This document shows positions 27,462 through 36,374 of a DNA stretch of 64,000 nt, piece after piece (positions within the stretch are counted from its first letter, which is position 1; each line of letters begins with the position of its first letter). The position numbers and the translations under genes were made by a program. The stretch lies in NCBI RefSeq assembly GCF_000255705.1, contig NZ_JH636443.1:87524-151523 (forward strand). Direction: 5' to 3'. Origin of the DNA: Zavarzinella formosa DSM 19928. Lineage in GTDB: Bacteria; Planctomycetota; Planctomycetia; Gemmatales; Gemmataceae. The notes beneath the pieces were generated by a model. It was given only the letters and a program-made list of their open reading frames with translations, was not told where the DNA came from and made no database searches.

Positions 27462-29402
27462 TCATTGAATATTGGTCTTCGGCTGTTCCGGCAGCACTTC
27501 CGTCAGAAACACTTCCCATTGGCCGATGCCGATGCTGACGAAGACCGTTCCCTTGGCTTGGTTGACGCGGACCACCTTGCCGGACTTGCCGAACTTGTTG
27601 GCCCACACCGTTTCGCCGACTTGGATCTTCGCCCGCCATTCGTTCAGGCGTTGTTCTTCCACGTTGCGGCGTTCGAGGGCGGCCAGTTTCTTTTCGTAAT
27701 CGTCTCGCTGGAGATCGGCTTCGTGTTGCCGGGCGAGGGCTTCGGTACGGGCCTTTTCAGCCTCCTCGCGAAGTTGCTGGAGGCGATTCAGTTCGCCGGT
27801 CTTTCCCTTGCGGCGTCGCACATACTTGCGGGCGCGTTTCAACAGATCCTTCGGCAGTTTCAGCCGGCGGGCGATCATCAGGGCGTTGCTCATGCCGAAC
27901 TGGCCGATATGCAGGCGGTAGGTCGGCCGCAGGGTTTCAATGTCGAATTCGACGGCGCCATTCTCGGCCCGCTCGTTGGAGAAGGCGTAGGTTTTCAGGT
28001 CGCCCAAGTGGGTGGTCACGATGGCCCGGCAGCGGACGATATCCAGTTGGTCGAGAATTGCCCGACCGAGGGCGGCGCCTTCCGTCGGATCGGTCCCGGC
28101 TCCGAGTTCATCGAGCAGCACAAGGCTGTTGGCGTCGGCGGAATTGAAGATGGTGGCGATTCGGGAGATGTGCGAACTGAAGGTGGAGAGCGATTGTTCG
28201 ATGCTTTGTTCGTCGCCGATGTCCGCAAGGATATTGGAACAAACCGGGACGATGCTGCCTTGATTGGCCGGGATGTGCATCCCGCATTGGGCCATCAGGC
28301 AAAGGAGGCCGGTCGTTTTCAGTGTGACCGTTTTCCCCCCGGTGTTTGGCCCGGTGATGACCAGCATGTTGAAGCCCAGCCCGAGCCGGACATCAATGGG
28401 GACCACCTGTTTGCGAGTTGGTTTTTTGCCGGTTTCGGATTCGGGGGGGAGGGATTGATTGCGGAAGAGATGTTCGAGAAGCACATGCCGGGAATGCCGA
28501 AGCCAAAGACGGCCCTCGTTGTTCATCTCCGGGCAACTCATCCCATAATCACGGGAGAATCGGGCTTTCGCGCAAACAAAATCGCATTGCGCCATCACGC
28601 TCACGGCCGCGTCGATGTGCCGCGAATACCGGCCAACCTCGGCACTGAGCTTCCGCAAAATCCGGCGAATCTCGCGGTCTTCCTCGCCCTTCAACACCAC
28701 CCGCTCGGCCGACAACCGGGCGACAGCCGCCGGCTCGATGAATACCGTCTCCCCGGTGGGGCTGGTGCGATGAACCACCCCCTCGACCTTGGCCCGATGA
28801 TTGGCGGCCACCGGCAACACATAATGGTCGCCGTTCACGGTGGCGTTGGGATATCGCAAAATGGCCCGCATTTGCGGGTCACGGAGGAGTCGTTTGACTT
28901 CGTTTTGAACCCGCTCTTCCAAGGCGTCGAGCTTGCGTCGAACCTCGGCCAGATCAGGGCTGGCGCCGCTTAGCACATGCCCCCGGCCGTCGATGCACCC
29001 GGTGATGGTCTTGGCGATGGCCCCCATGTCCTCAATCGGGGCCAGCATTTCGATCAGGCGCACGAGCGAGCCGTCGAGCCGCATCCGGTAGCGGTAAAAA
29101 GTCCCGGTGGCCGTCAGCGTGTCCGAAACGCGGAGAAGTTCGTCGGCCGTGAGCATGGTGCCGATGGCCGCCCGCCGGACGATTAACCGGACATCGTACA
29201 CCCCGCCAAACGGCGGCGACTGTCCCCCCTCTAGGGCCGTCACCATCTCGGTGACGAGGGCAAGATCATCCTGAATTTTCCGAATGTTCTTGGAAGGCTC
29301 GACCTGCCGGGCTAGTTCGGCCCCGAGGGATGTGGAAGCGCAATCAGCGAGAAGGCTCCGCACCTTGTCAAACTCAAGCAATTCCAGCGTATGCGCGTCC
29401 AT
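27462..29402 (-). CDS. mutS2: MutS2-like ATPase lacking the Smr nuclease domain
   Basis: MutS2 proteins act on stalled ribosomes and on DNA recombination intermediates; they are MutS homologues without the mismatch-recognition domain. Here residues 1-290 form the clamp/lever region (LLEFDKVRSLLADCASTSLG at the start), Walker A is ITGPNTGGKTVTLKT, Walker B ANSLVLLDELGAGTDPTEG, then a long coiled coil (LQQLREEAEKARTEALARQ). After it a KOW-like patch (VGETVWANKFGKSGKVVRV) ends the protein at 646 aa. Typical MutS2 is about 780 aa with a C-terminal Smr endonuclease domain, which is missing. ATG at 29402 is chosen. Confidence 0.9.
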   Translation of the reverse strand: MDAHTLELLEFDKVRSLLADCASTSLGAELARQVEPSKNIRKIQDDLALVTEMVTALEGGQSPPFGGVYDVRLIVRRAAIGTMLTADELLRVSDTLTATGTFYRYRMRLDGSLVRLIEMLAPIEDMGAIAKTITGCIDGRGHVLSGASPDLAEVRRKLDALEERVQNEVKRLLRDPQMRAILRYPNATVNGDHYVLPVAANHRAKVEGVVHRTSPTGETVFIEPAAVARLSAERVVLKGEEDREIRRILRKLSAEVGRYSRHIDAAVSVMAQCDFVCAKARFSRDYGMSCPEMNNEGRLWLRHSRHVLLEHLFRNQSLPPESETGKKPTRKQVVPIDVRLGLGFNMLVITGPNTGGKTVTLKTTGLLCLMAQCGMHIPANQGSIVPVCSNILADIGDEQSIEQSLSTFSSHISRIATIFNSADANSLVLLDELGAGTDPTEGAALGRAILDQLDIVRCRAIVTTHLGDLKTYAFSNERAENGAVEFDIETLRPTYRLHIGQFGMSNALMIARRLKLPKDLLKRARKYVRRRKGKTGELNRLQQLREEAEKARTEALARQHEADLQRDDYEKKLAALERRNVEEQRLNEWRAKIQVGETVWANKFGKSGKVVRVNQAKGTVFVSIGIGQWEVFLTEVLPEQPKTNIQ

Positions 29403-29436
29403 GAGAGATTTCGTCAAAAGTCATCAAGAGAAGAAA

Positions 29437-29564
29437 AACAGAAGACTAACCACAAAGGCACAAAGATCACATGAAGTTTCACAGAGAAGACGGAAGAAAG
29501 GTTTTGTTGGTCTTCTCTGTGAAACTTCGTGTGATCTTTGTGCCTTTGTGGTTAGTCTTCTGTT
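29437..29564. repeat. Long inverted repeat C (54-nt arms) between bipA and mutS2
   Basis: Arms 29437-29490 and 29511-29564 match at 53 of 54 positions; the one exception would be a G-U pair in one of the RNA strands. The loop is 20 nt. The arms contain short A-rich units (CACAAAGGCACAAAGATCAC and TTTCACAGAGAAGA) unlike those of elements A and B. On the minus strand the element starts 26 bp after the bipA stop and ends 35 bp before the mutS2 start. Confidence 0.95.
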
Positions 29565-29589
29565 CTGACCACGGTTCGCCTTGAAAGGT

Positions 29590-31425
29590 TCACCCCTTGT
29601 TGCGGTTGGACTTCTTTCGGTCGGCTTCCTTCAACGCCCACTTCCGGAGGCGGATGTGGTTGGGGGTGATTTCCACCAGTTCGTCTTCCTCGATATATTC
29701 GAGGGCCGATTCCAACTCGAACGTCCGCGGCGGCTTGATGACGGTCTTGATTTCCGAACCCGACGCCCGCATGTTCGTCAGCTTCTTTTCACGGGTCACG
29801 TTCACCGTTAAGTCGTTGTCACGACAATGCTCGGCGACCACCTGGCCCTCGTACACCGGTTCCATGTGTTCGACGAACAGGATGCCACGCTCTTGCAAAC
29901 CTTCGATGGCGTAGGCGGTTGCCTTGGCGGTTTCGAGGGAAATCATCACACCGTTGGCCCGGCCGTCGAGGCTCGGCTTGACGGGTTGGTATTCATGGAA
30001 GTTGTGCGTCATGATGGCCATGCCGCTGGTGGCGGTCATCATGCGGGTCTTCATGCCGATCAACCCGCGGGCCGGAATGGTGAATTCCAGGTGGGTCAGC
30101 TCGGCGCCCCCTTCCATCTTGGTGCATTGGCCCTGCCGTTCCAGCACCAACGCCATCACCGGGCCGACGTGCGAGGCGGGCACGTCCACCACCAAATACT
30201 CGACCGGCTCCATCTTCACGCCGTCGATTTCCTTGATAATCACGCGCGGTTTGCCGACGGAAAGCTCGGAGCCTTCCCGGCGCATTGACTCGATCAGCAC
30301 GGACAGGTGAAGAATCCCCCGCCCGGAGACGATGTAGGAATCGGCCCCTTCGGTCGGCCGCACGCGCAAGGCGACGTTCCGCTGGAGTTCCTTGTCCAGC
30401 CGGTCCTTCAATTCCCGGCTGGTGAGCGGCTTGCCGTCCTGCCCGGTGAACGGGGAGTCGTTGATGCGGAAGACCATGTCCATGGTCGGTTCGTCGATGT
30501 GGATCTCCGGCAGTTGCTCGGGATTGTCGAAATCCGCCACCGTGTCGCCGATGTCTGCGTCGTCCAAGCCGACCAGCGCCACGATGTCGCCGGCGCCGAG
30601 TTCGTCCGCTTCCTTCTTGCCAAGACGGTCAAACTCGAAGACTTGGACGACGGTGTCGTCAGTCATCTTGCCGCCCTTCATCTTGATGAGCTTGATGCGC
30701 TGGCCCTTTTTCACCTTGCCGCGGTAAATCTTGCCGATGGCAATCCGACCGACGAAGTCGCTGTATTCCAGGTTCAGCACCTGCATTTGCAACGGGCCGT
30801 CCACATCCCCGACGGGCGGGGGAACTTTGGTCAGGATCGCATCGAGCAGCGGCTTGAGGTTCTTGCCCGGCTCGTTCAGGTCGAGCGTGGCGATGCCCTG
30901 CTTGCCGCTGGAATAGATCAGCGGGAATTCCAAGTCGGCGTCGCTGGCGCCGAGTTCGAGGAACAGATCAAAGATCATGTTGTGAACGTCGGGGATGCGC
31001 GCGTCCGGCCGGTCGATCTTGTTGATGACGACGACGGGCTTGAGGCCGCGGGCGAACGCCTTGCGCAACACGAAGCGGGTTTGCGGCAGCGGCCCTTCGG
31101 CGGCGTCCACCAAGAGGAACACGCCATCGGCCATTTGGAGCGTCCGCTCGACTTCCCCGCCGAAGTCGGCGTGGCCGGGCGTGTCCATCAGGTTCACTTT
31201 GACATCGCCCAAACGAATGGCGATATTCTTGGCCAAGATGGTGATTCCGCGTTCGCGCTCCTGATCGTTTGAATCGACGATCAAGCCATGCTGTCCCCCC
31301 TGAAGCTTGTCCAGTTCCTCGGTTCGGAACAAGCCGGATTGACGAAGCATCTGGTCGACCATGGTGGTTTTGCCATGGTCAACGTGCGCGATAATGGCCA
31401 CATTGCGGATGTCTGAACGAAGCAT
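29590..31425 (-). CDS. typA: Ribosome-associated translational GTPase BipA/TypA
   Basis: A 611-aa translational GTPase involved in 50S assembly and stress adaptation. Motifs: G1 AHVDHGKTT, G3 DTPGHADFGGEVERTLQMADG, G4 NKIDRPDAR, the later EF-G-like domains and the BipA-specific C-terminal region GANGVM-type (here GRANGVMISLETAKATAYAIEGLQERG) and NVTREKKLTNMRASG. The ATG at 31425 is preferred over a TTG one codon earlier. It is divergent from sixA and is followed by element C and mutS2. Confidence 0.96.
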   Translation of the reverse strand: MLRSDIRNVAIIAHVDHGKTTMVDQMLRQSGLFRTEELDKLQGGQHGLIVDSNDQERERGITILAKNIAIRLGDVKVNLMDTPGHADFGGEVERTLQMADGVFLLVDAAEGPLPQTRFVLRKAFARGLKPVVVINKIDRPDARIPDVHNMIFDLFLELGASDADLEFPLIYSSGKQGIATLDLNEPGKNLKPLLDAILTKVPPPVGDVDGPLQMQVLNLEYSDFVGRIAIGKIYRGKVKKGQRIKLIKMKGGKMTDDTVVQVFEFDRLGKKEADELGAGDIVALVGLDDADIGDTVADFDNPEQLPEIHIDEPTMDMVFRINDSPFTGQDGKPLTSRELKDRLDKELQRNVALRVRPTEGADSYIVSGRGILHLSVLIESMRREGSELSVGKPRVIIKEIDGVKMEPVEYLVVDVPASHVGPVMALVLERQGQCTKMEGGAELTHLEFTIPARGLIGMKTRMMTATSGMAIMTHNFHEYQPVKPSLDGRANGVMISLETAKATAYAIEGLQERGILFVEHMEPVYEGQVVAEHCRDNDLTVNVTREKKLTNMRASGSEIKTVIKPPRTFELESALEYIEEDELVEITPNHIRLRKWALKEADRKKSNRNKG

Positions 31426-31579
31426 CAAATCTCAATCGGTGAAGATTGCGTGAAGGCCCGGGTGTCCATCAGGGGAACCCGCGAAACAACATATTATAGG
31501 GGAGAGTGGGAAACGCAAGCGAACGAACGATGAAGAGTTCGGCTATGCTATTCGGAACCGTTCGCCAGAAGAGGGTTTG

Positions 31580-32074
31580 ATGCAAATTTATTTGATTCGA
31601 CACGGCGACGCCGTCGCGCTGGGGGAACGAGGCATTACCGAGGACGCCGAACGACCCCTGACGGAGTTTGGTCAGGTTCAAATCGGCCGGCTGGCCCATG
31701 CGTTTATCACCAAGGGGCATCGTGTCAACCGATTGTTGACCAGTCCGCTGGTTCGGGCGAAGGAAACCGCCGACCTGTTGGCCCCGGTGTGGACGCTGCC
31801 GCCGGAGGATGTGATCGTCACGGAAGCCCTGGCCCCCGGCCGGTCGTGTCGGCGGTTGGCCAAGGCGATCCGCAAATACGGGGCGGAGACCATCGGCCTC
31901 GTCGGCCATGAACCAGATCTGAGTGAGTTCACCGCCTGGCTGATTGGCAGCAAAAAGGCAAAGATCATGCTGGAAAAAGGGGGCGTCGCCCGCGTCGTCG
32001 TGGACGGGGACGAGATCGAAAAAGGCTGCGGCGTGCTGGCATGGCTGTTAAGCCCCGAGTGGTCGAGCATGTAA
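31580..32074 (+). CDS. sixA: Phosphohistidine phosphatase SixA-like
   Basis: A 164-aa histidine phosphatase. The catalytic motif is LIRHGDAV near the N-terminus, with LLTSPLVRAKETADLL and GHEPDLSEFTAWLIG supplying the second Arg and His. The short single-domain form fits SixA, which removes phosphate from His-containing phosphotransfer proteins. ATG at 31580 (GAGGG just upstream) is used instead of the TTG at 31577. Confidence 0.9.
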   Translation: MQIYLIRHGDAVALGERGITEDAERPLTEFGQVQIGRLAHAFITKGHRVNRLLTSPLVRAKETADLLAPVWTLPPEDVIVTEALAPGRSCRRLAKAIRKYGAETIGLVGHEPDLSEFTAWLIGSKKAKIMLEKGGVARVVVDGDEIEKGCGVLAWLLSPEWSSM

Positions 32075-32226
32075 GCCGGAAGTCATGTCAATTCCGAATT
32101 CGGCATCAACAGCCCTCAATTTTTCCCGCCCACACTATTTCTTCGCAATTTCTGATTGACCCTTGTCCGATGGACAGGGTAATCTGCATTTCTCATTGGT
32201 TCTTTTCCATTTTTTGAGGTCTCTCC

Positions 32227-33249
32227 ATGCCCCAATTGTTGTCCGGCAGGCGAATGCCTGCTGATCGGCGAGGGTTCACCCTGATCGAATTATTGGTGGT
32301 GATCGCGATTATCGCCATCCTGATCGGCCTGCTCCTGCCCGCCGTCCAGAAGATTCGTGAAGCGGCGAATCGCATGAAATGCTCCAATAATCTTAAACAA
32401 ATCAGTTTGGGGTTGCACGGCCATCATGATTCGCTCGGCCGTTTCCCGCCCGGATCGGCCAGCGATGCGGGCGTCTTCGGCACCGGCGGCGGTTATGGCA
32501 GCAGTTGGATGATCTTTTTGCTCCCCTATGTCGAGCAGGACAATTTGTATCGCCGCTGGCAATTCACCGGGAATTCCGGGTGGAACAACGCCAACAACGT
32601 CGCCATCACCGTTGACAAATTGTCGGTGTACATGTGCCCGTCGTCTCCCCTGCCGCCGACTTATGCCCCCAATGGAGGCACCAAGATCCAGGGCGATTAC
32701 GTGGCCATCGCCGGGGCGACCCCCACGCTGGTTCCCGGCTACACGGACTCCCGGACATACACCGGCTCCGGTTCCGGTTGCTGCGGGGCCGGCATCGTCA
32801 GTGGCAGTGGCGTTTTGCCTCCCAACGGGCAGGTGACCATCGCGGGCATCACCGACGGCACCAGCAACACCATGGTTGTTTCGGAACATGGCGACTGGAT
32901 CACCACGAACACCGGCGCCAAGGTTGACTGGCGGTCGGCCAACGGCCACGGCTTCGGCATGGGAACGGCCGAATCGGCCGTCCCCGGTTCCGGTTATGGC
33001 AACGAGCGTCCGTTCAACACCACCACCGTCCGCTATTCGATCAACCAGAGCAAGGGATGGGCGGATGATTGCACGCTGGGCGTTTGCACGAACAACAGCA
33101 GCAACACTCCTTTGCGGTCGGGGCACACCGGCGGGGTGAATGTCGCCTTGGGGGATGGTTCCGTGAGATTCCTGACCAATGCCACCACCCTGACGATGCT
33201 GGCCCAACTCGCCTTCCGGGACGACGGCACGTCTTTTACCCCGCCTTGA
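32227..33249 (+). CDS. DUF1559 protein with type IV prepilin-like N-terminus (copy 1)
   Basis: A 340-aa protein of the planctomycete DUF1559 group. The prepilin cleavage motif is [20 protein letters not shown], with cleavage expected after Gly by a PilD-like peptidase, followed by [25 protein letters not shown]. The C-terminal H-x9-D-G element is GHTGGVNVALGDGSVRFL. Such proteins probably form type II/IV pseudopilin assemblies on the surface; copies are very numerous per genome. Here the first 45 residues are almost identical to copies 2 and 3 while the body is divergent. Its upstream region is not like those of copies 2 and 3. Confidence 0.95.
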   Translation: MPQLLSGRRMPADRRGFTLIELLVVIAIIAILIGLLLPAVQKIREAANRMKCSNNLKQISLGLHGHHDSLGRFPPGSASDAGVFGTGGGYGSSWMIFLLPYVEQDNLYRRWQFTGNSGWNNANNVAITVDKLSVYMCPSSPLPPTYAPNGGTKIQGDYVAIAGATPTLVPGYTDSRTYTGSGSGCCGAGIVSGSGVLPPNGQVTIAGITDGTSNTMVVSEHGDWITTNTGAKVDWRSANGHGFGMGTAESAVPGSGYGNERPFNTTTVRYSINQSKGWADDCTLGVCTNNSSNTPLRSGHTGGVNVALGDGSVRFLTNATTLTMLAQLAFRDDGTSFTPP

Positions 33250-33279
33250 TCCTTCCGAAGATTGCCATGAACTCCGTTG

Positions 33280-33312
33280 CTCTCACAAGTCCCCGGACTT
33301 GTGAGAGTTTTT
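33280..33312 (+). terminator. Intrinsic hairpin between DUF1559 copy 1 and lipoprotein 1
   Basis: CTCTCACAAGTCC at 33280-33292 is perfectly complementary to 33295-33307, followed by TTTTT. It lies inside the pair rather than after it, so it could end most transcripts and lower expression of the lipoprotein. Confidence 0.85.
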
Positions 33313-33349
33313 CGCCGTTGACCAAACCAACCAAGCAAGGAACTCTCCC

Positions 33350-33751
33350 ATGCGATTGTCACTTTCCCTCACTCTGTTCACAGTCATTCTCGCCTCCGGG
33401 TGCAATTCGGGTCCGGAGGACAAACGCTCGGAAGTGACCGGCAAGGTGACATATAACGGGTCGCCGCTGGCCGAGGGAACAATCACGTTTGACTCCGGTG
33501 ACGGTGCGGTCCCCGGCAGTGCGGAGATCCGCGACGGCGCCTACAAGATTGCCGCCAAGCCCGGCAAGAACAAAGTGGTCATCCGGGCCTTCAAAATCGA
33601 CCCCACGATCAAAGCCAACGACCCCGTCCGCCCGGTCGACAATCGGGTGAATTACATTCCCGCCATTTACAACGACAAATCCACGCTCGTCGCCGATGTG
33701 TCCGATTCCAAGAAGAGCTTTGATTTTGACCTGTCAGGCAAGGAAAAATAA
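33350..33751 (+). CDS. Small lipoprotein with carboxypeptidase-regulatory-like fold (partner 1)
   Basis: A 133-aa lipoprotein: signal MRLSLSLTLFTVILASGC with lipobox ASGC. The mature part has VTGKVTYNGSPLAEGTITFDS, a strand pattern of the carboxypeptidase-regulatory or transthyretin-like domain, and VNYIPAIYNDKSTLVADV near the end. It has paralogues at 35436 and 37540, each directly behind a DUF1559 gene, which suggests a shared assembly or anchoring role at the cell surface; this is inference. Confidence 0.88.
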   Translation: MRLSLSLTLFTVILASGCNSGPEDKRSEVTGKVTYNGSPLAEGTITFDSGDGAVPGSAEIRDGAYKIAAKPGKNKVVIRAFKIDPTIKANDPVRPVDNRVNYIPAIYNDKSTLVADVSDSKKSFDFDLSGKEK

Positions 33752-33948
33752 GGATTCCTCCGGCCGTCTGACCGATAAACCGACGCAACTGGTAGTTTGA
33801 AACGAAGATGGCTTTTAGAAACAAACGAATTTCAAGTTGAAAAGACTTGTTGATGTGTGGCCATGCAATTTCATTTCGCAAATGATTCCCAAGTTTTTAA
33901 CATGTGGGGCTTTTCAAAAGTCGATGTCAGGTGTATGATTTTCTAACC

Positions 33949-34268
33949 CTACATGCTCTCATTCTTTTTCCATGTACGGAGAGTCGTTTTTGCATCAGTA
34001 AATCAGTCATTTGTGATCCCACCGTTTCAAAACATTGTGCGGGTTCTGCTTCCACCCTCCACACACTCCAAACCTTTGAGTGTTTTTGCGTGAGACTTCA
34101 ACAATCGCCTTGGCGTGCGTTGAATGTGCTGACGTCGAATTGGTTTGATCCGCATTCGCCATCATGATTTCTGACACTGACGTCTGTTTGGACGCCAACG
34201 CCCGCTTTAACGTTGACACTGAATTTCGGTGTGTATTTTTCTATTGTCGTTTTTGACGCAGGAGTACG
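33949..34268 (+). promoter_or_regulatory. Long 5' region of DUF1559 copy 2, conserved with copy 3
   Basis: The 517-bp gap 33752-34268 has no gene. It shares ordered blocks with 36106-36374: a TACATGCTCTCA...CATGTA block (33949-33982), TTTGCGTGAGAC, CTGACACTGA, GTGTGTA-TTTT and CGCAGGAGTAC just before the ATG. The GCAGGAG is the ribosome site. TACATG and CATGTA are inverted and could form a small hairpin or a protein operator. Similarity continues upstream around CATG-GGGCTT (33901 and 36061). Confidence 0.7.
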
Positions 34269-35291
34269 ATGTCTCTCTCCAAAATGCCGGCCAAACGCCG
34301 CGGTTTCACACTGATCGAATTGTTGGTGGTGATCGCGATCATCGCGATCCTCATCGGGTTGTTGCTGCCCGCCGTCCAGAAGATCCGGGAAGCCGCCAAC
34401 CGGATGAAATGCTCGAACAATCTGAAGCAACTCGGCCTGGCCCTTCACAACTACCAAGACACGAATTCGACACTCCCCGCCGGCGAGTGCAACGACGACA
34501 ACCGGAACTGGGGCTGGGGCACGGCCCTTCTGCCCGGTCTTGAGCAGAACAACATCTATAACTTGCTCGTCCAGGACACGGCCAACTACATCGCCTTTCA
34601 CAACGGCACCGGCCCCAACGTTTATAACGGCACCTCCGGCTGGAGCGCCGACAACAGCTCCGCCACCATCGTAAATCTGACAGCCGGGGGCGGCGCCGCC
34701 GGAACCGTGGTCAACACGTTTATTTGTCCGAGCGACCCGTGGCCCACCAAGACCACGGCCGGGTTCGGCAAGACCAACTACGTGGCCAACATGGGCAGCG
34801 ACATTGGCGGCGGCACCTACACCACGTGGGGCAGCCCGGTGCGTGGCGACCTCGCCACCGGCCCGATCGCCCAAGCCAACGACAACGGCAACACGTGGGC
34901 TTTCAACTTCGCCTCCATCACGGACGGCCTGAGCAACACCGTGTTCCTCGGCGAGGCTTCCGCGAACAAGCTCAGCAGCAAATACGCCGTGAGCGCGACG
35001 AACAATTTCCCCATTTGGGCCGGTGGAAACCCCAACAACCAAGGACAGGGCGCCCAGCATAATTACTTCCGCTTCATGGACGTCAATTATCCGCTCAACT
35101 CGAAGGACATCTCCACCACGGGCGAGAACGGCGCCATGCGGCTGGACCGGGCCTTCAACAGCTCCCACACGAACGGCGCCAACTTCCTGCTGGGCGACGG
35201 CTCCGTCAAGTTCGTGAGCCAGTCCGTTGACATCAATGTTTATCGCGCGGCCGGCACCAAGAACGGCGGCGAATCGCTCCAACTGCCTTGA
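34269..35291 (+). CDS. DUF1559 protein with prepilin-like N-terminus (copy 2)
   Basis: A 340-aa member of the same group: [20 protein letters not shown] at the N-terminus, [20 protein letters not shown], and the C-terminal [16 protein letters not shown]. The body is rich in Asn, Gly, Ser and Thr (for example [17 protein letters not shown]), as expected for a surface-exposed subunit. Closest paralogue in the window is copy 3 (34269 and 36375 share an almost identical start, [13 protein letters not shown] vs [13 protein letters not shown], and leader). Confidence 0.95.
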   Translation: MSLSKMPAKRRGFTLIELLVVIAIIAILIGLLLPAVQKIREAANRMKCSNNLKQLGLALHNYQDTNSTLPAGECNDDNRNWGWGTALLPGLEQNNIYNLLVQDTANYIAFHNGTGPNVYNGTSGWSADNSSATIVNLTAGGGAAGTVVNTFICPSDPWPTKTTAGFGKTNYVANMGSDIGGGTYTTWGSPVRGDLATGPIAQANDNGNTWAFNFASITDGLSNTVFLGEASANKLSSKYAVSATNNFPIWAGGNPNNQGQGAQHNYFRFMDVNYPLNSKDISTTGENGAMRLDRAFNSSHTNGANFLLGDGSVKFVSQSVDINVYRAAGTKNGGESLQLP

Positions 35292-35323
35292 TCGCCGCCT
35301 GATCTTTCAGCGCGGATTTTTCA

Positions 35324-35358
35324 GCCGGGGCCTCCGAGGCTCCGGCCATTTTGTTTTT
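35324..35358 (+). terminator. Intrinsic hairpin between DUF1559 copy 2 and lipoprotein 2
   Basis: GCCGGGGCCTC at 35324-35334 pairs with 35336-35346 at 10 of 11 positions; T-rich sequence ATTTTGTTTTT follows. Same position in the pair as the hairpins at 33280 and 37444. Confidence 0.75.
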
Positions 35359-35435
35359 GTCCGTCAACCGTCCCGAGATTGTGATTACCCTCCGACGGCC
35401 GGCGGCCGCTTCCTCCCACTTTTTTGAGAAAACTC

Positions 35436-35852
35436 ATGTTGTCCCGATTGTTGTTTTTCCCTGTGTTGCTCGCGGCCATCGGCTTGACGGCGGGTTGCGA
35501 TGGCGGCGGTTCCAAAGTCACCGGCAAAGTCACGTTTGACGGTAATCCAATCGAGAATGGTTCGATTGTGTTTGTGGAGGCCGGCGGCAAGGGCCGGCCG
35601 GAAGGCGCCCCGATCAAGAACGGCGAGTATTCCATCACCGTGCCCCACGGATCGTACAAGGTCCAGGTCACGGCGGAAAAGATGACGACTGTGAAATCGC
35701 TCCCGACGACCGGGGGCGGCAAGACCGCCTCGGAAGAAATGCGCAACTACATCCCCGCCCGCTACCAAGGGGAAAAGACCGAACTCACCGCGACCGTGGA
35801 CGGCAAGCCGGTCAACTTTGACTTGAAAAGCGACGCCTCCGGCAAGAAATGA
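35436..35852 (+). CDS. Small lipoprotein with carboxypeptidase-regulatory-like fold (partner 2)
   Basis: A 138-aa lipoprotein with signal MLSRLLFFPVLLAAIGLTAGC. The mature region VTGKVTFDGNPIENGSIVFVE and YSITVPHGSYKVQVTAEKM is close to partner 3 (VTFDGALVDNGTIVFIPS, GGSYKVSVTAEKM), and the end MRNYIPARYQGEKTELTATVDGKPVNFDL matches it nearly residue by residue. ATG at 35436 is used; the TTG at 35424 adds four residues before the signal. Confidence 0.9.
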   Translation: MLSRLLFFPVLLAAIGLTAGCDGGGSKVTGKVTFDGNPIENGSIVFVEAGGKGRPEGAPIKNGEYSITVPHGSYKVQVTAEKMTTVKSLPTTGGGKTASEEMRNYIPARYQGEKTELTATVDGKPVNFDLKSDASGKK

Positions 35853-35870
35853 CTGCGGCCGACATGCGAC

Positions 35871-35908
35871 AACGAAAAAAGCCGGGGATATCCCCGGCTT
35901 TTTTCGTT
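35871..35908 (+). terminator. Strong bidirectional intrinsic terminator after lipoprotein 2
   Basis: 35871-35888 and 35891-35908 form a perfect 18-bp stem (AACGAAAAAAGCCGGGGA) around a 2-nt centre, with A-tract and T-tract on the two sides. It closes the second DUF1559 pair. Confidence 0.93.
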
Positions 35909-36105
35909 TCCCGGCTTTGGTGAAACAGGGGTTCTGATGGGGTGTTTCTTAATTGTCTTTGTCAGAACCGTGATCTGCAAATCGCCAGCAACGACGAGGC
36001 CGGGACTCGAATAGTTCCCGGTTCCCAATTGGTTCGCCAGAATTTCTCAAAAATTTCGTTCATGGGGCTTCTCGATGGTCGATAATGAGGCTAGGATTAA
36101 AAAAC

Positions 36106-36374
36106 CTTACATGCTCTCACTATCTTCCCATGTATGGAGATTCTGGTTTTAACCAGTGATTTCGTGTCAATTGGTTGAAACAAGGTGCGGACAATCCAGT
36201 CCATTTTTTCCGCATCATCTCCCGTCACAAAAGAAGTTTGCGTGAGACATTGATGATTGCCCCAGGCGATCCTCGGGTGTTTTGACGTCTCGCTCGCCCA
36301 TCTGACGGCTTTCCGAATCTGACACTGAAGTCCAGTGTGTACTTTTTTATTGTTTTCCTGCGCAGGAGTACTGA
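36106..36374 (+). promoter_or_regulatory. Long 5' region of DUF1559 copy 3, conserved with copy 2
   Basis: The gap 35909-36374 holds no gene. Blocks shared with copy 2 are the TACATGCTCTCA...CATGTATGGAGA element (36106-36141), TTTGCGTGAGAC with ATTGCC downstream, TCTGACACTGAAG, GTGTGTACTTTTTTATTGT and GCGCAGGAGTACTG ending at the start codon. GCAGGAG is the ribosome site. The order and spacing are the same as in copy 2. Confidence 0.7.

Noticed and set aside
27465-28973. Plus-strand open frame of 502 codons opposite mutS2
   Set aside because: MutS2 motifs on the minus strand are clear; the frame is a shadow.
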